Assembly (NCBI GenBank): GCA_036493895.1 | Contig: DASXOZ010000070.1 | Span: forward strand, 102,868-166,867 | Source of the DNA: Candidatus Binatia bacterium | GTDB lineage: Bacteria > Desulfobacterota > Binatia > UBA1149 > CAITLU01 | DNA length: 64,000 nt | Reading direction: 5' to 3' | In this document: positions 35,657 through 46,071 of the stretch, piece after piece | How positions within the stretch are numbered: position 1 is the first letter of the stretch | Layout: each line of letters opens with the position of its first letter | The notes under the pieces: model-generated | Seen by the model: only the letters and a program-made list of their open reading frames with translations | Told to the model about the DNA's origin: nothing | Database searches by the model: none | Made by a program: the position numbers and the translations under genes

Positions 35657-35872
35657 TTATTCGTCGACGACGTGGGCGTTCTTGGCCATGCGCAGGAGCT
35701 CGATCTTCTCCTGGTCGCCAGACGCGGCAAGCTTCTCCCAGTGCCGCTGGCGCCAGCCCTTGATGATGTACTCGTCCATCGCGATGACGAGGAAGCTGAA
35801 CCCGACGACGATGATCGCCGACGTCGTCATGTTCAGCTCGTGCTGCATCCACTGGACTACCTGGTCGATCAT
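35657..35872 (-). CDS. 71-residue single-helix membrane protein of the RND/YCF48 module
   Basis: A short protein with one hydrophobic helix (about 18-32: SAIIVVGFSFLVIAM) followed by a charged amphipathic tail (DEYIIKGWRQRHWEKLAASGDQEKIELLRMAKNAHV). It begins 11 bases after the permease stop, so it is almost certainly co-translated with it. Size and position recall small accessory subunits such as AcrZ or KdpF, but the sequence is not theirs. The frame stays open upstream to 36706 within the permease gene; that part is shadow. Confidence 0.72.
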   Translation of the reverse strand: MIDQVVQWMQHELNMTTSAIIVVGFSFLVIAMDEYIIKGWRQRHWEKLAASGDQEKIELLRMAKNAHVVDE

Positions 35873-35883
35873 AACGGCTCCCC

Positions 35884-38877
35884 CTACTCGACGATGCGCA
35901 CGAGCTTGCGGTTTTCGGCGTGGCCGGCCTCTTTCATGATGAACTTCGGCTTGAACAGCAGGATCAGCACCGGCGTGAGCGTCTGCGACCCGACGTAGCT
36001 GATCGCCATCCAGATCGCCAGGAGTTGGCCCATCTCTGCGTCGAAGCGGATGTTCGACGACTTCCAGAACAGCGTGCTGATGATCATCGTGACCGCCGTG
36101 AACGTCACGGCCTTGCCCGAGGTGACCAGCGCCTCGCGCACCGACTTCTCCAGGTCGTTGGTCACCTGGATCTCCTCGATGATGCGGCTGACGATGTACA
36201 GGCCGTAGTCGATGCCGAATCCGACCCCGACGGTCACGAGCGGCAGAGTGTGGATGTTCACGCCGATGTCGTTCACGGCCATGTACGCATTGACCATGAT
36301 GTTCGACAGCACCAGGGGCCCGAGCAGGTAGAAGCCCGACATCGCCGACCGGTACGTGAAGAAAATGATGACCCAGATGGTGAAGAACCCGAGGAAGTTC
36401 ATCAGCAGGTCGTTGCGCACCAGCTCGGCGTTGGCCGCCGCGAGCACGCCGATCAGGCCACCGGCGAGGCGGAAACGCGCCTTCCACGGCGGCGTCACCT
36501 CGACGTCGAGCTGCTGGCCGCCGCGACTGAGCACGAACGGCACCGAGCGCGAATCCTCGACCGCCTGGTGCAGCGCCGCGTGGAACTCTTCCATGCCCTT
36601 GAAGCTGTTGCCGCCGACCTTGACGATCTCGTCGCCGGCCTTGAACGGCGAAGCATCCTTGCCGTTGACGCGCTTGCCGATGAACGACTTGTCGTGCTGG
36701 CTCCACTTCGGCTCGTCGAGCACGGAGGCCACCGTGATCGTCTCTTTGCCTTCCTCGCCCTTGCCCTCGACGGTGATGCCGAGGGTGCTCAGCTCCGAAG
36801 CCGCGATGTATTGCAGCGAACGTCCGATGATGCGGTCGATGTTCGAGCCCTTGTGGTCACGGCAGAAGAACGTGACGTGCGCGGTGGCGTAGTCGGTCGA
36901 GACGTACTTGGCCGTCTCGGTGGGCGGCGAGCCCGAGAAGAAAATGAAGAACAGGCCGCCGACGTCGACCCAGTTGTTCGGGATGACGCCCCACTTCGGC
37001 TCCAGCTCGTGGAACACGCTGTTGACGGCACGAAGGATGTCGGCCAGCGAGAAGCTGTAGCCCACCGACGGGTCGCGCTCGAGGAAGCGCTGGAAACCTT
37101 CCATGTCCTTGAGCGTGTGCGGGTCCTTCATCGCGTTCTTGTCGTAGCCCTCGGCGACGATGATCAGCGGCTCGACGCCGCCGAACTTGCCCTGCACGTG
37201 GTTGTGCGACTCGTTGTACGGCGACTCGGCCCACAGCAGCGGCGAGGCCGAGTGCGGGTCGCCGATGGTCAGGCCGCGCGCGTAGTAGAGGGCGATGCCG
37301 GCACAGGCCAGCCACGCGACCACCGTGATCGTCTTGCCCGTCGTGGTCATCAGGCCGTCGACGAAGCGCTCGATCATGCGGCGGAACCCGCCGCGCTCGC
37401 GCAGCATGACGAGCTCCGGCTCGGGCGCCTTCAGGTAGTAGTAGACGATCGGGTTCAGGAGCATCTCGGAGATCGTGATGGCCAGGATCCACCACGACGC
37501 CGTCACGGCCAGCTTCTGCAGCATCAGCACCGGGACCAGCAGGATGACCAGCACGCCGAAGGCATCGGTCGAGATGCCCGAGAAGGTCGGCACGAACAGC
37601 TCGGCGAACGAGGCGACGATCGCGCGGCGCTTGTTCCAGCCGCAGCGCTCGAACTCCTCGTAATAGCGGTCGTGCATCTGGATGGCGTGACTGACCGCTC
37701 GAGCCGTGATCAGGAACGGCATCACGAGCATCAGCGGGTCCAGTGCCAGGCCGATCAGGTAGATGAAGCCCATGCCCCAGAACGCCGCGATCAGGCCCGT
37801 GATCGTCGGCCGCAGCGCACCGCGCCAGTCGTGGAAGTAGAACCAGCGCAGCACCCACTCGATGCAGTAGGTGACCACCAGCACGAAGAACACGTCGCCG
37901 GCGTACTTGTAGACCCAGCCGTACAGGCGCGGCTCGCCGGCGGCCCAGACCTTCACGTTGGAGCCGCCCGACGCGATCGTCGCCTCTCCCGGGTTGCCGT
38001 CGCGCAGGTAGTTGATCTTGACCGGACCGGTGCCTTCCTGCTTGGCCTTGATGATCGCCGAGCTGACTTCCCAGCGCCGCTGCGCAGTCTTGCCGTTGAT
38101 CTTCGTGATGACGTCGCCTTCCTTCAGGCCGCCCTGGAAGGCGGTGGACGTCTTGTCGTTGAAGATGCGCTTGACGAGGATGCCGGTGCCCTTTTCGACC
38201 TTGAGAGCCTCGGCCCGGTCGGGCTCGACGTCCATGAGCTGGGCGCCGATCCAGCCGTCGGTGAACGGCGCGATCACGCGCTCGTTCATCTCCTCGAAGA
38301 TGCGGTTGTACTCGAGCCGGCCCTCGATGAAGTTCGCGCGAATGAGCGCGGCCTTGTCGTCGAGGGAGACGAGGATGCCGAACACGTTCTCCGAGTTGTG
38401 GACGATGCGCCGGACCTCGGCGGCGTCCGAGTCGGTGCGCGGCATGTCGATCATGATCGGCTCGGAGCGCAGCGTACCGGCCGCGGCGACTCGCAGGTGG
38501 CGCGTCGTGCGGTGTCCGATCGAGTCGATCTGGCTGTGGTTGACGCCGTAGACGCGGTCCATCTCCTGCGTCATCAGGTAGATGATGCCGAGATCCTCGA
38601 CGTTGAAGATGTCGCCATCCTCGACCTCGACCATCATCACGATGTTGTTGGCGCCGCCGAAATCCTTGGAATACTGGTTGTGGATCTGGACGTACGGGTG
38701 GCTCTGCGGCAGCAACTCGCCGAAGCTCGTGACGAGGCTCAGCTGGAAGCTCCAGTACGCGAACAGGCCGGTCACGAACAGAACGACGATCGACACGGGG
38801 TGTCGCCAGTCGATCAGTTTGTCACCGATCCAGTACAGGAGGCGCTTGTCGGCCGGGACTTCGTAATTGATCGCCAT
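35884..38877 (-). CDS. MMPL/RND-superfamily permease with two PDZ-like insertions
   Basis: A 997-residue inner-membrane permease with the two-fold RND layout: one membrane helix, a large periplasmic loop, five to six helices, then repeated. Each loop ends in a PDZ-like module: residues about 226-305 (EKGTGILVKRIF...GGLKEGDVITKINGKTAQRRWEVSSAI) and about 720-790 (VNGKDASPFKAGDEIVKVGGNSFKGMEEFHAAL). TM4-like segments have GVGFGIDYGLYIVSR, the acidic proton-relay region. MMPL members move hydrophobic compounds (for example HpnN, hopanoids). It lies between a YCF48 lipoprotein 33 bases upstream and a 71-residue membrane protein 11 bases downstream. Substrate unknown. Confidence 0.9.
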   Translation of the reverse strand: MAINYEVPADKRLLYWIGDKLIDWRHPVSIVVLFVTGLFAYWSFQLSLVTSFGELLPQSHPYVQIHNQYSKDFGGANNIVMMVEVEDGDIFNVEDLGIIYLMTQEMDRVYGVNHSQIDSIGHRTTRHLRVAAAGTLRSEPIMIDMPRTDSDAAEVRRIVHNSENVFGILVSLDDKAALIRANFIEGRLEYNRIFEEMNERVIAPFTDGWIGAQLMDVEPDRAEALKVEKGTGILVKRIFNDKTSTAFQGGLKEGDVITKINGKTAQRRWEVSSAIIKAKQEGTGPVKINYLRDGNPGEATIASGGSNVKVWAAGEPRLYGWVYKYAGDVFFVLVVTYCIEWVLRWFYFHDWRGALRPTITGLIAAFWGMGFIYLIGLALDPLMLVMPFLITARAVSHAIQMHDRYYEEFERCGWNKRRAIVASFAELFVPTFSGISTDAFGVLVILLVPVLMLQKLAVTASWWILAITISEMLLNPIVYYYLKAPEPELVMLRERGGFRRMIERFVDGLMTTTGKTITVVAWLACAGIALYYARGLTIGDPHSASPLLWAESPYNESHNHVQGKFGGVEPLIIVAEGYDKNAMKDPHTLKDMEGFQRFLERDPSVGYSFSLADILRAVNSVFHELEPKWGVIPNNWVDVGGLFFIFFSGSPPTETAKYVSTDYATAHVTFFCRDHKGSNIDRIIGRSLQYIAASELSTLGITVEGKGEEGKETITVASVLDEPKWSQHDKSFIGKRVNGKDASPFKAGDEIVKVGGNSFKGMEEFHAALHQAVEDSRSVPFVLSRGGQQLDVEVTPPWKARFRLAGGLIGVLAAANAELVRNDLLMNFLGFFTIWVIIFFTYRSAMSGFYLLGPLVLSNIMVNAYMAVNDIGVNIHTLPLVTVGVGFGIDYGLYIVSRIIEEIQVTNDLEKSVREALVTSGKAVTFTAVTMIISTLFWKSSNIRFDAEMGQLLAIWMAISYVGSQTLTPVLILLFKPKFIMKEAGHAENRKLVRIVE

Positions 38878-38910
38878 GGGATGTTCCCTTTCGCCTGAAG
38901 AGGATCGGCT

Positions 38911-40056
38911 TCAGCCGATGCGGCGGAACCAGGTCTTGCCGCCGTCGGTCGTGTTCATGATGAAGCCGAAGCCCCCGACCATCCAGCCGGTGTTGTCGTC
39001 GTAGAACCGCACGTTGCGGATCCAGTTCGTCACGCGGGTGCCGAGGTCGCCCTTGCCGAGTTTGCCGCCGGGGGCACTGTAGATGGCCTGGCCCGAGCCG
39101 CCGACGGCCCAGACGGCGCCGCTGGGCAGAATGTCGACCGAGTAGAACGGCGCGTCGTACTCCTTGACGCCGTGGGGCATCCACTGCCAGGTCTCGCCCC
39201 CGTCGGTCGAGCGCGCGACGCGGCCCTCGAGGCCGACCACGTAGCCGGTGTTGGCACCGCGGAAGTCGACGTCGAAGAACGTCGGCAGCTCCATGATGTC
39301 GAAGTAGTCTTCGCCGACCAGCGAGGCCTGCTTTTCGTGCCACGTGGCGCCGCCGTCGGTGGTCTTCAGGATGTTGCCGAACTCGCCGACGACGAAGCCG
39401 TTCTGCGCATCCAGCATCTGTACGTCGTAGAGGACCGGATCTTCGAACGCGATGCCGGCGTTGGCGTCGACGTTGCCGACGGCAATGGGCTTCAGCGTCG
39501 ACGTTTTCCAGGTTTTTCCGCCGTCGTGCGTGATCGTCAGAGTCGCGCGGTCGCCGATGGCCACGGCGGTGTTGTCATCGACGGCGCTGACGGCGAACAG
39601 CGGCGCCAGCGGGCACTTGTCCGATTCGTCCGTGGCGTCGGGATCGCCGCCGCCCTGGCGGCACTCGTCGGTCATGTAGATGTGGCCGCCCTGCGGCGTC
39701 CACGTCTTGCCGCCGTCGGTCGTCTTCTGGATCGTCGCGGCCTGCCCGACGATCCAACCTACTTTCTTGTCGGGAGCGAAACTGATGCTGAAGAGGCCGT
39801 GCTGGCTTCCGCTTTCGACGATGTTCCAGGTGGAACCGAAGTCGGTGGTCGAGAGCAGCTTGCCGTTGTAGCCGACGACGAGAGCTTCTTTCGGGCCGAG
39901 TACCGCGACGTCGTAGAAACGGTCGGATACGTAGACCTTCTGGCTGAGCATGTCTTCCCACTTGTCGTGGCGATGACAGCCAGGCAGGGCTGCCACGGCG
40001 GCCAGCGCAAGAAGCGTCAGGCCGCGGCGCCGACCTGAAAGGGCATTGGATCCCAT
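38911..40056 (-). CDS. YCF48/BNR-repeat beta-propeller lipoprotein
   Basis: A 381-residue exported protein: signal peptide with lipobox-like LPGC (GLTLLALAAVAALPGC), then repeated DGGKTW/DGGATW/DFGSTW Asp-box repeats, each on a strand with G-x-A/V-VG (ALVVGYNGKLLSTT, GWIVGQAATIQKTTDGG, GFVVGEFGNILKTTDGG, GYVVGLEGRVARSTDGG). The layout is that of YCF48, the photosystem II assembly factor HCF136-like propeller, also common beside MMPL permeases in heterotrophs. The ATG at 40056 has GAGGAGAG upstream. Probably the outer partner or assembly factor for the permease. Confidence 0.9.
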   Translation of the reverse strand: MGSNALSGRRRGLTLLALAAVAALPGCHRHDKWEDMLSQKVYVSDRFYDVAVLGPKEALVVGYNGKLLSTTDFGSTWNIVESGSQHGLFSISFAPDKKVGWIVGQAATIQKTTDGGKTWTPQGGHIYMTDECRQGGGDPDATDESDKCPLAPLFAVSAVDDNTAVAIGDRATLTITHDGGKTWKTSTLKPIAVGNVDANAGIAFEDPVLYDVQMLDAQNGFVVGEFGNILKTTDGGATWHEKQASLVGEDYFDIMELPTFFDVDFRGANTGYVVGLEGRVARSTDGGETWQWMPHGVKEYDAPFYSVDILPSGAVWAVGGSGQAIYSAPGGKLGKGDLGTRVTNWIRNVRFYDDNTGWMVGGFGFIMNTTDGGKTWFRRIG

Positions 40057-40244
40057 GATGCTCTCCTCAAGCGGACTAAAAGCTTTCGAATTCACTGTCT
40101 TGAACGCGCAAGTCACGCGCGCGCCCCGACGACGAACGAGGGGCCGGGGTTTAACGGCCGGTCTGCCCCAAGTCAAGAAAGTCGCAGGGTTGCCTTCCTT
40201 TGCTGCGACCGGCGCCACAACGCACCACTGGGACGGCGCGCCTT

Positions 40245-40288
40245 CCGGCTCGTGCCCGACTCCGGCCGCCTGAGCGGGCACGAGCCGG
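40245..40288 (-). terminator. 14-bp perfect hairpin after the NTF2-like gene
   Basis: CCGGCTCGTGCCCG (40245-40258) is perfectly complementary to 40275-40288 around a 16-base loop, starting 15 bases past the stop at 40304. No U run follows, so it may end transcription with Rho or protect the RNA 3' end rather than act as a classic terminator. Confidence 0.5.
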
Positions 40289-40303
40289 CTCAGGTGAGAA
40301 AGG

Positions 40304-40870
40304 TTACTTCTTTTCGGTATCGTCCGGGAAGTACTCGGCCCGGTCCGCCCCTTCGGCCAGCGTCTGCTGGTCGATGCGCCAGCTGCCGTTCTCCTTGATC
40401 AGCTCGTACAGCTCGTGCTCGTCCAGGCCGAGCTGGTTCAGGAACTTGTCCTGGCTCTTGAGGATGTTCGGGACGCGCGCGATGCCGTCGGCCCCGATGA
40501 TCGCCGGATAGACGTGGAAGTCGATGATCTTCACTTCGCCCATCTGCATCACGTACTGCTGTTCCTTGGCCCACTCCTCCTGGCTCTTGCCGGCCCGGAG
40601 CGTCGAGGAGACGTACTGGTAGGCGTCGTTGAAGCGCTGCTCCTGCATCGCCTTGAGATAACTGGAAACTACCTTGTCCGGAGCCATGCCCGCGGCGTCA
40701 CCGGCGGCGGCCGGCGCAGCAGCAGGCTTGGCAGCTGCCGGAGCAGCGGCCGCGGCCGGAGCCGAAGGCGCAGCGCTGTCGGCGGCCAGGGCCGCAGCGG
40801 ATGCGAAAGAGACGACGGCCAGAGAAAAAGCGGCAGCTCCGAGGCGAAGGCGGTGCATCATGGCGCGCAT
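40304..40870 (-). CDS. Secreted NTF2-like/DUF4864-like protein
   Basis: A protein of about 188 residues with a signal peptide (LGAAAFSLAVVSFASAAALAA), an Ala/Pro linker (about 32-65), and an NTF2-like domain: VVSSYLKAMQEQRFNDAYQYVSSTLRAGKSQEEWAKEQ, then beta strands ending NGSWRIDQQTL. Such cone-shaped folds bind ligands, but no catalytic residues are evident. Three in-frame ATGs lie close together (40870, 40861, 40858); none has a strong ribosome-binding site. It precedes the YCF48-permease genes on the same strand, separated by 247 bases and a strong hairpin. Confidence 0.75.
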   Translation of the reverse strand: MRAMMHRLRLGAAAFSLAVVSFASAAALAADSAAPSAPAAAAAPAAAKPAAAPAAAGDAAGMAPDKVVSSYLKAMQEQRFNDAYQYVSSTLRAGKSQEEWAKEQQYVMQMGEVKIIDFHVYPAIIGADGIARVPNILKSQDKFLNQLGLDEHELYELIKENGSWRIDQQTLAEGADRAEYFPDDTEKK

Positions 40871-41021
40871 GGTAGCAACCGCGGCCTTCGAGGCAACTTG
40901 GAAATCCCGCAATTCCTGTCGCTTGCGGACTTCGCCTCGACGGCGCATGGCGGCGCATGGCGGCGCAAGGGTGGGAAGGGCCCGGTTGCCCGCACCCTTC
41001 GCGCGGACTACAAGCTCACCC

Positions 41022-41399
41022 GTGACCAGCACCGAGACGGCAATCCCCACCGCAGCCCCGGCCCCCACCCTCCAGGACCGGGTCCGCGAAATCTTCAGCG
41101 CGTTCGAGGCCCAGGGCGCTCCGGGCGCGACGACGACGACTCGTTACCTGCTCAAGCTCGCGGGCTCGGCCACCGGCACTTTCGTGCTGGAAGTCTCGCC
41201 CACCGGCGTGCGCTGGATGAACGGCGACGGCGAGTCGGCCGAGACGACGATCAAGCTCGACACCAGCGACTTCATCGCGATCGCCGACGGCAGCCTCGAC
41301 GGCCGCCTGGCGCTCGCCAGCGAGAAGATCGAGATCGAAGGCGACCTTGCCGCGGCTGCCACGCTGCTGCGCCTGTTCTTCCCGGCTGACCAGGACTGA
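41022..41399 (+). CDS. SCP2 sterol-binding-domain protein
   Basis: A 125-residue single-domain protein: LQDRVREIFSAFEAQG, LKLAGSATGTFVLEVSPTGVRWMNGDGESAETTIKLDTSDFIAIADGSLDGRLALASEKIEIEGDLAAAATLLRLF. The T-x-I-x-DTSDF and DG-LDGRLA...KI-I-GD features are those of SCP2 domains, which bind acyl-CoA or sterol-like lipids. I take the GTG at 41022 because homology begins soon after; a good ribosome-binding site is lacking, and the frame opens as early as 40674. It lies alone on the plus strand between the NTF2-like gene and the response regulator. Confidence 0.78.
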   Translation: MTSTETAIPTAAPAPTLQDRVREIFSAFEAQGAPGATTTTRYLLKLAGSATGTFVLEVSPTGVRWMNGDGESAETTIKLDTSDFIAIADGSLDGRLALASEKIEIEGDLAAAATLLRLFFPADQD

Positions 41400-41406
41400 C
41401 CGGGCG

Positions 41407-41829
41407 TCAGACCAGCGGCAGTCCCGCAAACACCTCACCGATTACCCGCAGCACGACCTCGTCGTCGAACGGCTTGGACAGGTACATGTCCGCGCCGATC
41501 TCGAGCGCCCTCTGCTCGTCGGACCTCTGGCCCTTGGCCGTGAGGATGATGACGTAGGTGCCGATGAGGTTCGCGTCCTGGCGTATCGCGCGGCAGACCT
41601 CGTAACCATCCATGCGCGGCATCATGACGTCGAGCAGCACGACCTTCGGCTTGAGGCGCCGGATGGCAGCCAGGCCCTCCACGCCGTCGGCGGCCGTGGC
41701 GACCTCGACACCCTCGGCATCGAGGATGAAGGCGATCGTCTCGCGGATGTTCGCTTCGTCGTCCACCAGCACGACGCAGTCGCGCAGGTGGGCGTTGCGG
41801 TAGCGAGTGCTCACTTTTGCCGGATCCAT
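41407..41829 (-). CDS. Single-domain response regulator (CheY-like)
   Basis: A receiver-only protein of about 140 residues: VVLVDDEANIRET (acidic pair), phospho-acceptor Asp in KVVLLDVMMPRMDGYEVCRAI, Thr in VIILTAKGQ, Lys in YLSKPFDDE. No output domain, so it must act through protein contacts. The start may be the ATG at 41829 (weak AGG upstream) or a GTG at 41814 that forms a GTGA overlap with the enoyl-CoA hydratase stop, as at many junctions in this genome. Cognate kinase unknown. Confidence 0.88.
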   Translation of the reverse strand: MDPAKVSTRYRNAHLRDCVVLVDDEANIRETIAFILDAEGVEVATAADGVEGLAAIRRLKPKVVLLDVMMPRMDGYEVCRAIRQDANLIGTYVIILTAKGQRSDEQRALEIGADMYLSKPFDDEVVLRVIGEVFAGLPLV

Positions 41830-42593
41830 GCTGCCTGTCTCTTCTCGAGGAACGCCGTCATTCCTTCGACAGCTTCGTCCGAAACGCGCAGCTCGGCAAT
41901 GAGGTCTGCGGTATACTCGAGAGTTTCTTGCGCATTGTGCATGCGCTGGACGACGTCGACGAGGCGCTTGGCTGCAATCAGGGCCTGCGGTCCTGCCTTG
42001 CCGAGATCGTCGCAGACTTTCGCGACCGCCGCGTCGAGGCCGGCATCCGGCGCAACGACGTCGACGAGGCCGTAAGCGAGCGCCGTGCGCGCGTCGATCG
42101 GCTCGCCCGTCAGGAACAGCCGCTTGGCGACCACCGGCCCGAGACGCCGGATGCAGAACGGCGAGATGACGGCGGGCACGATGCCGAGACGCACTTCGGA
42201 GAACTGGAAGCGCGTGCTCTCGGCCGCGATGACGATGTCGCACGCCGCCATCAGCCCGACTCCTCCCCCGATCGCGGGGCCGTGAACCCTGGCCAGGACC
42301 GGCTTGCGGCAGTCTGCGATGCGGTGGAACAGCCATCCCATGCGGCGCGCGTCGGAACGGTTGGCATCATCGGACGCTTCGCGGGAATCGCGCATGCTGC
42401 GAAGATCGGCCCCGGCACAGAACGCAGGCCCTTCGCCCGCCAGCACGACGGCTCGCGTGTCGGCGTCGGTCTCGAACTCGGCGATGGCCTCGCCGACCGC
42501 TTCCATCAGCTCGGCGCTGAGCGCGTTGCGCACCTGCGGCCGGTCCATCGTGATCCAGCCGAGGCCGTTCCTGATCTCGCTTCTTGCCGTCAC
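41811..42593 (-). CDS. Enoyl-CoA hydratase/isomerase-family protein
   Basis: A 260-residue crotonase: RAVVLAGEGPAFCAGADLRSM (first oxyanion-hole strand), VHGPAIGGGVGLMAACDIVIA (second oxyanion hole, Gly-rich) and FQFSEVRLGIVPAVISPFC with the catalytic Glu of the E-V-R-LGI motif. The C-terminal half has ALAYGLVDVV. This is close to the methylglutaconyl-CoA (LiuC) / isohexenylglutaconyl-CoA (AtuE) hydratase type, which fits the neighbouring AtuA-like and carboxyltransferase genes. GTG start with GGGAG upstream. Confidence 0.92.
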   Translation of the reverse strand: MTARSEIRNGLGWITMDRPQVRNALSAELMEAVGEAIAEFETDADTRAVVLAGEGPAFCAGADLRSMRDSREASDDANRSDARRMGWLFHRIADCRKPVLARVHGPAIGGGVGLMAACDIVIAAESTRFQFSEVRLGIVPAVISPFCIRRLGPVVAKRLFLTGEPIDARTALAYGLVDVVAPDAGLDAAVAKVCDDLGKAGPQALIAAKRLVDVVQRMHNAQETLEYTADLIAELRVSDEAVEGMTAFLEKRQAAWIRQK

Positions 42594-42625
42594 CGTGTGT
42601 TCTCCCGCGAGGCGCCTGGTGCTGC

Positions 42626-44389
42626 TCAGCCGCCCAGCAGGCTGGCGGCGACCTCGATTTCCATTGTCAGCAGGCCCTGGGAAGCGGTCTTTCCCTGGTT
42701 GTCGAGCTGCAGCGAGAGCGTTCCGCCGCCGCCGAGTGCGTTCTGCAGCGTGAAGTTCAATGCGCCGAGGTTGTCGAGGCGGTAGCGCGTCACTGTTCCT
42801 TTGGCCAGCGAACGGTAGAACGACGCGACGCGCTCGGCGGTCAGCTCGCGAACGATCTCCGCGTACAGCTTTTCATTCAGCGCGATGACGCCGATGTTGC
42901 ACACGTCGCCCTTGTCGCCCGAGCGCGCGTGCGCGACGCGGCCAAGCGGCACCTTGACTCTCGGGCCCGGCGTATCCTGCGGCGGCGGCGCTTCGGCCGG
43001 TCGCGTGATCGGCGACGCGGGACCGAAGTCGCAAGGAAAATCCTCGGCCTTGCCGTCGAAGAACATTCTCTGATGGACCAGGCCGCGCGGGATCAGCGCC
43101 GGCCAGTAACCGTAAGCCGGCTGGGGCGACGGCCTGCCGCCGGCGCCGCAGATTCCCGGAGGTCCCGACAGCGCGATCCCGGCAAGCTCGCGCGCGAACG
43201 ACTCCATCGCCCTCTTGTCGAACGAGCGGCACCCGAAACGCAGCGCGACCTCGTTCGGATCGACGGCAGGCGCCGCCGACCCGCCCCAGCACGCGTCGTA
43301 GCCGATGTACTCGGTGCGAGTGTCGACGAAATCGCCGCGCACGCGGCTCCAGAAGATTTCTGCGAATCGCTTCGCCTTGCGTACCGCGTCGGGGCCGCTG
43401 ACGACGACCATTGCGGAGGCCTTCATGCCTGCCTCGTAGGTCATCGACACTTTCAGCGTGTCGGTCGGCATGCGGCCGCGCACACCGCGCACCTGCACAC
43501 GATCGGGGCCGGCGTCGGTCATCGTGAACGACGTGAAATCGGCGACGACGTCAGTGGACGCGTAAAAGCGCGGATCGCCGATCTCGTAGACCACCTGCTC
43601 GCTGGCCGTGCGGCGGCTGACGAGGCCTCCGGTTCCCGGGTGCTTGGTCAGCACGAAGCTGCCGTCCGCCGAGCACTCGACGAGCGGATAGCCGAAGTTC
43701 CCGAACGACGGCACTTCGTCCCAGCGCGTGTAGTTGCCGCCGGTCGCCTGGGCTCCGCATTCGATCAGGTGCCCGGCCAGAAGACCCGCGGCAAGCTTGT
43801 CGTAGTCCTGCCAGCTCCAGTCGAACTCGTGCACCATCGGCGCCAGCACCGAGGCTGCATCGTACGTGCGGCCGGTGACCACGATGCGCGCGCCCCTGGC
43901 CAGCGCTGCCGCGATCGGCCTTGCGCCGATGTACGCGTTGGCCGAATTGACCTTGCCGATGATCTCACCGATCGGCGCGCCGCTGTCCAGATGCGGAAAG
44001 CGGCAGCCGCCGGCGGCAAGCTCGGGCAGCCGCGACTGCAGGTCGTCTCCGTCGACGATCGCAACCGGCAGCTTGACGCCGGCGTCTCTGGCCGCCGCAT
44101 CGAGCGCGCGCGCGCAGGCTCCGGGATTGATGCCGCCCGCGTTTGCGATGACGGTGATGCCCTTGTCGGCGATCTCTTTCAGCAGCGGGCGAAGGTACGC
44201 GACGAAATCCCGCGCGTAGCCGGCATCCTCGCTCTGGGCCTTCTGCCTGGCAAGGATGATCATCGTGATCTCAGCCAGGTAGTCCATCGTCAGGTAATCG
44301 ATGGGCCCGCCGCGCACCTGGCGTGTGATCGCCGCCCCTTCGTCGCCCCAGTAGCCGCTCGCGTTGGCGATCCGAATCGTGTCTTTCAT
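42626..44389 (-). CDS. Acyclic terpene utilisation AtuA-family protein (DUF1446)
   Basis: A 587-residue two-domain protein. The N-terminal DUF1446 domain (about 1-450) has IRIANASGYWGDEGAAITRQVRGGPIDYLTMDYLAEITM, ITVIANAGGINPGACA, YIGARPIAAALARGARIVVTGRTYDAASVLAPMVHEFDW and ECGAQATGGNYTRW. A C-terminal ferredoxin-fold-like domain follows (PLGRVAHARSGDKGDVCNIGVIAL). AtuA is required for citronellol/geraniol use in Pseudomonas, but its reaction is not settled. It lies between the hydratase and the carboxyltransferase on one strand. Confidence 0.92.
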   Translation of the reverse strand: MKDTIRIANASGYWGDEGAAITRQVRGGPIDYLTMDYLAEITMIILARQKAQSEDAGYARDFVAYLRPLLKEIADKGITVIANAGGINPGACARALDAAARDAGVKLPVAIVDGDDLQSRLPELAAGGCRFPHLDSGAPIGEIIGKVNSANAYIGARPIAAALARGARIVVTGRTYDAASVLAPMVHEFDWSWQDYDKLAAGLLAGHLIECGAQATGGNYTRWDEVPSFGNFGYPLVECSADGSFVLTKHPGTGGLVSRRTASEQVVYEIGDPRFYASTDVVADFTSFTMTDAGPDRVQVRGVRGRMPTDTLKVSMTYEAGMKASAMVVVSGPDAVRKAKRFAEIFWSRVRGDFVDTRTEYIGYDACWGGSAAPAVDPNEVALRFGCRSFDKRAMESFARELAGIALSGPPGICGAGGRPSPQPAYGYWPALIPRGLVHQRMFFDGKAEDFPCDFGPASPITRPAEAPPPQDTPGPRVKVPLGRVAHARSGDKGDVCNIGVIALNEKLYAEIVRELTAERVASFYRSLAKGTVTRYRLDNLGALNFTLQNALGGGGTLSLQLDNQGKTASQGLLTMEIEVAASLLGG

Positions 44390-44453
44390 TGCTCCACCAT
44401 CGAGGTTTGCGCAGCTTTCGGCGATTGCAGCGTATGGTCGCGGCGCGGCAGCA

Positions 44454-46061
<1,608 letters not shown>

Positions 46062-46071
46062 CGCCGCGTCG

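Noticed and set aside
35920-38898. Plus-strand open frame of 992 codons antisense to the MMPL permease
   Set aside because: It has low-complexity Arg/Asp/Val/Gln composition with no domain. Long antisense frames are expected opposite GC-rich genes, and the permease is unmistakable on the other strand.
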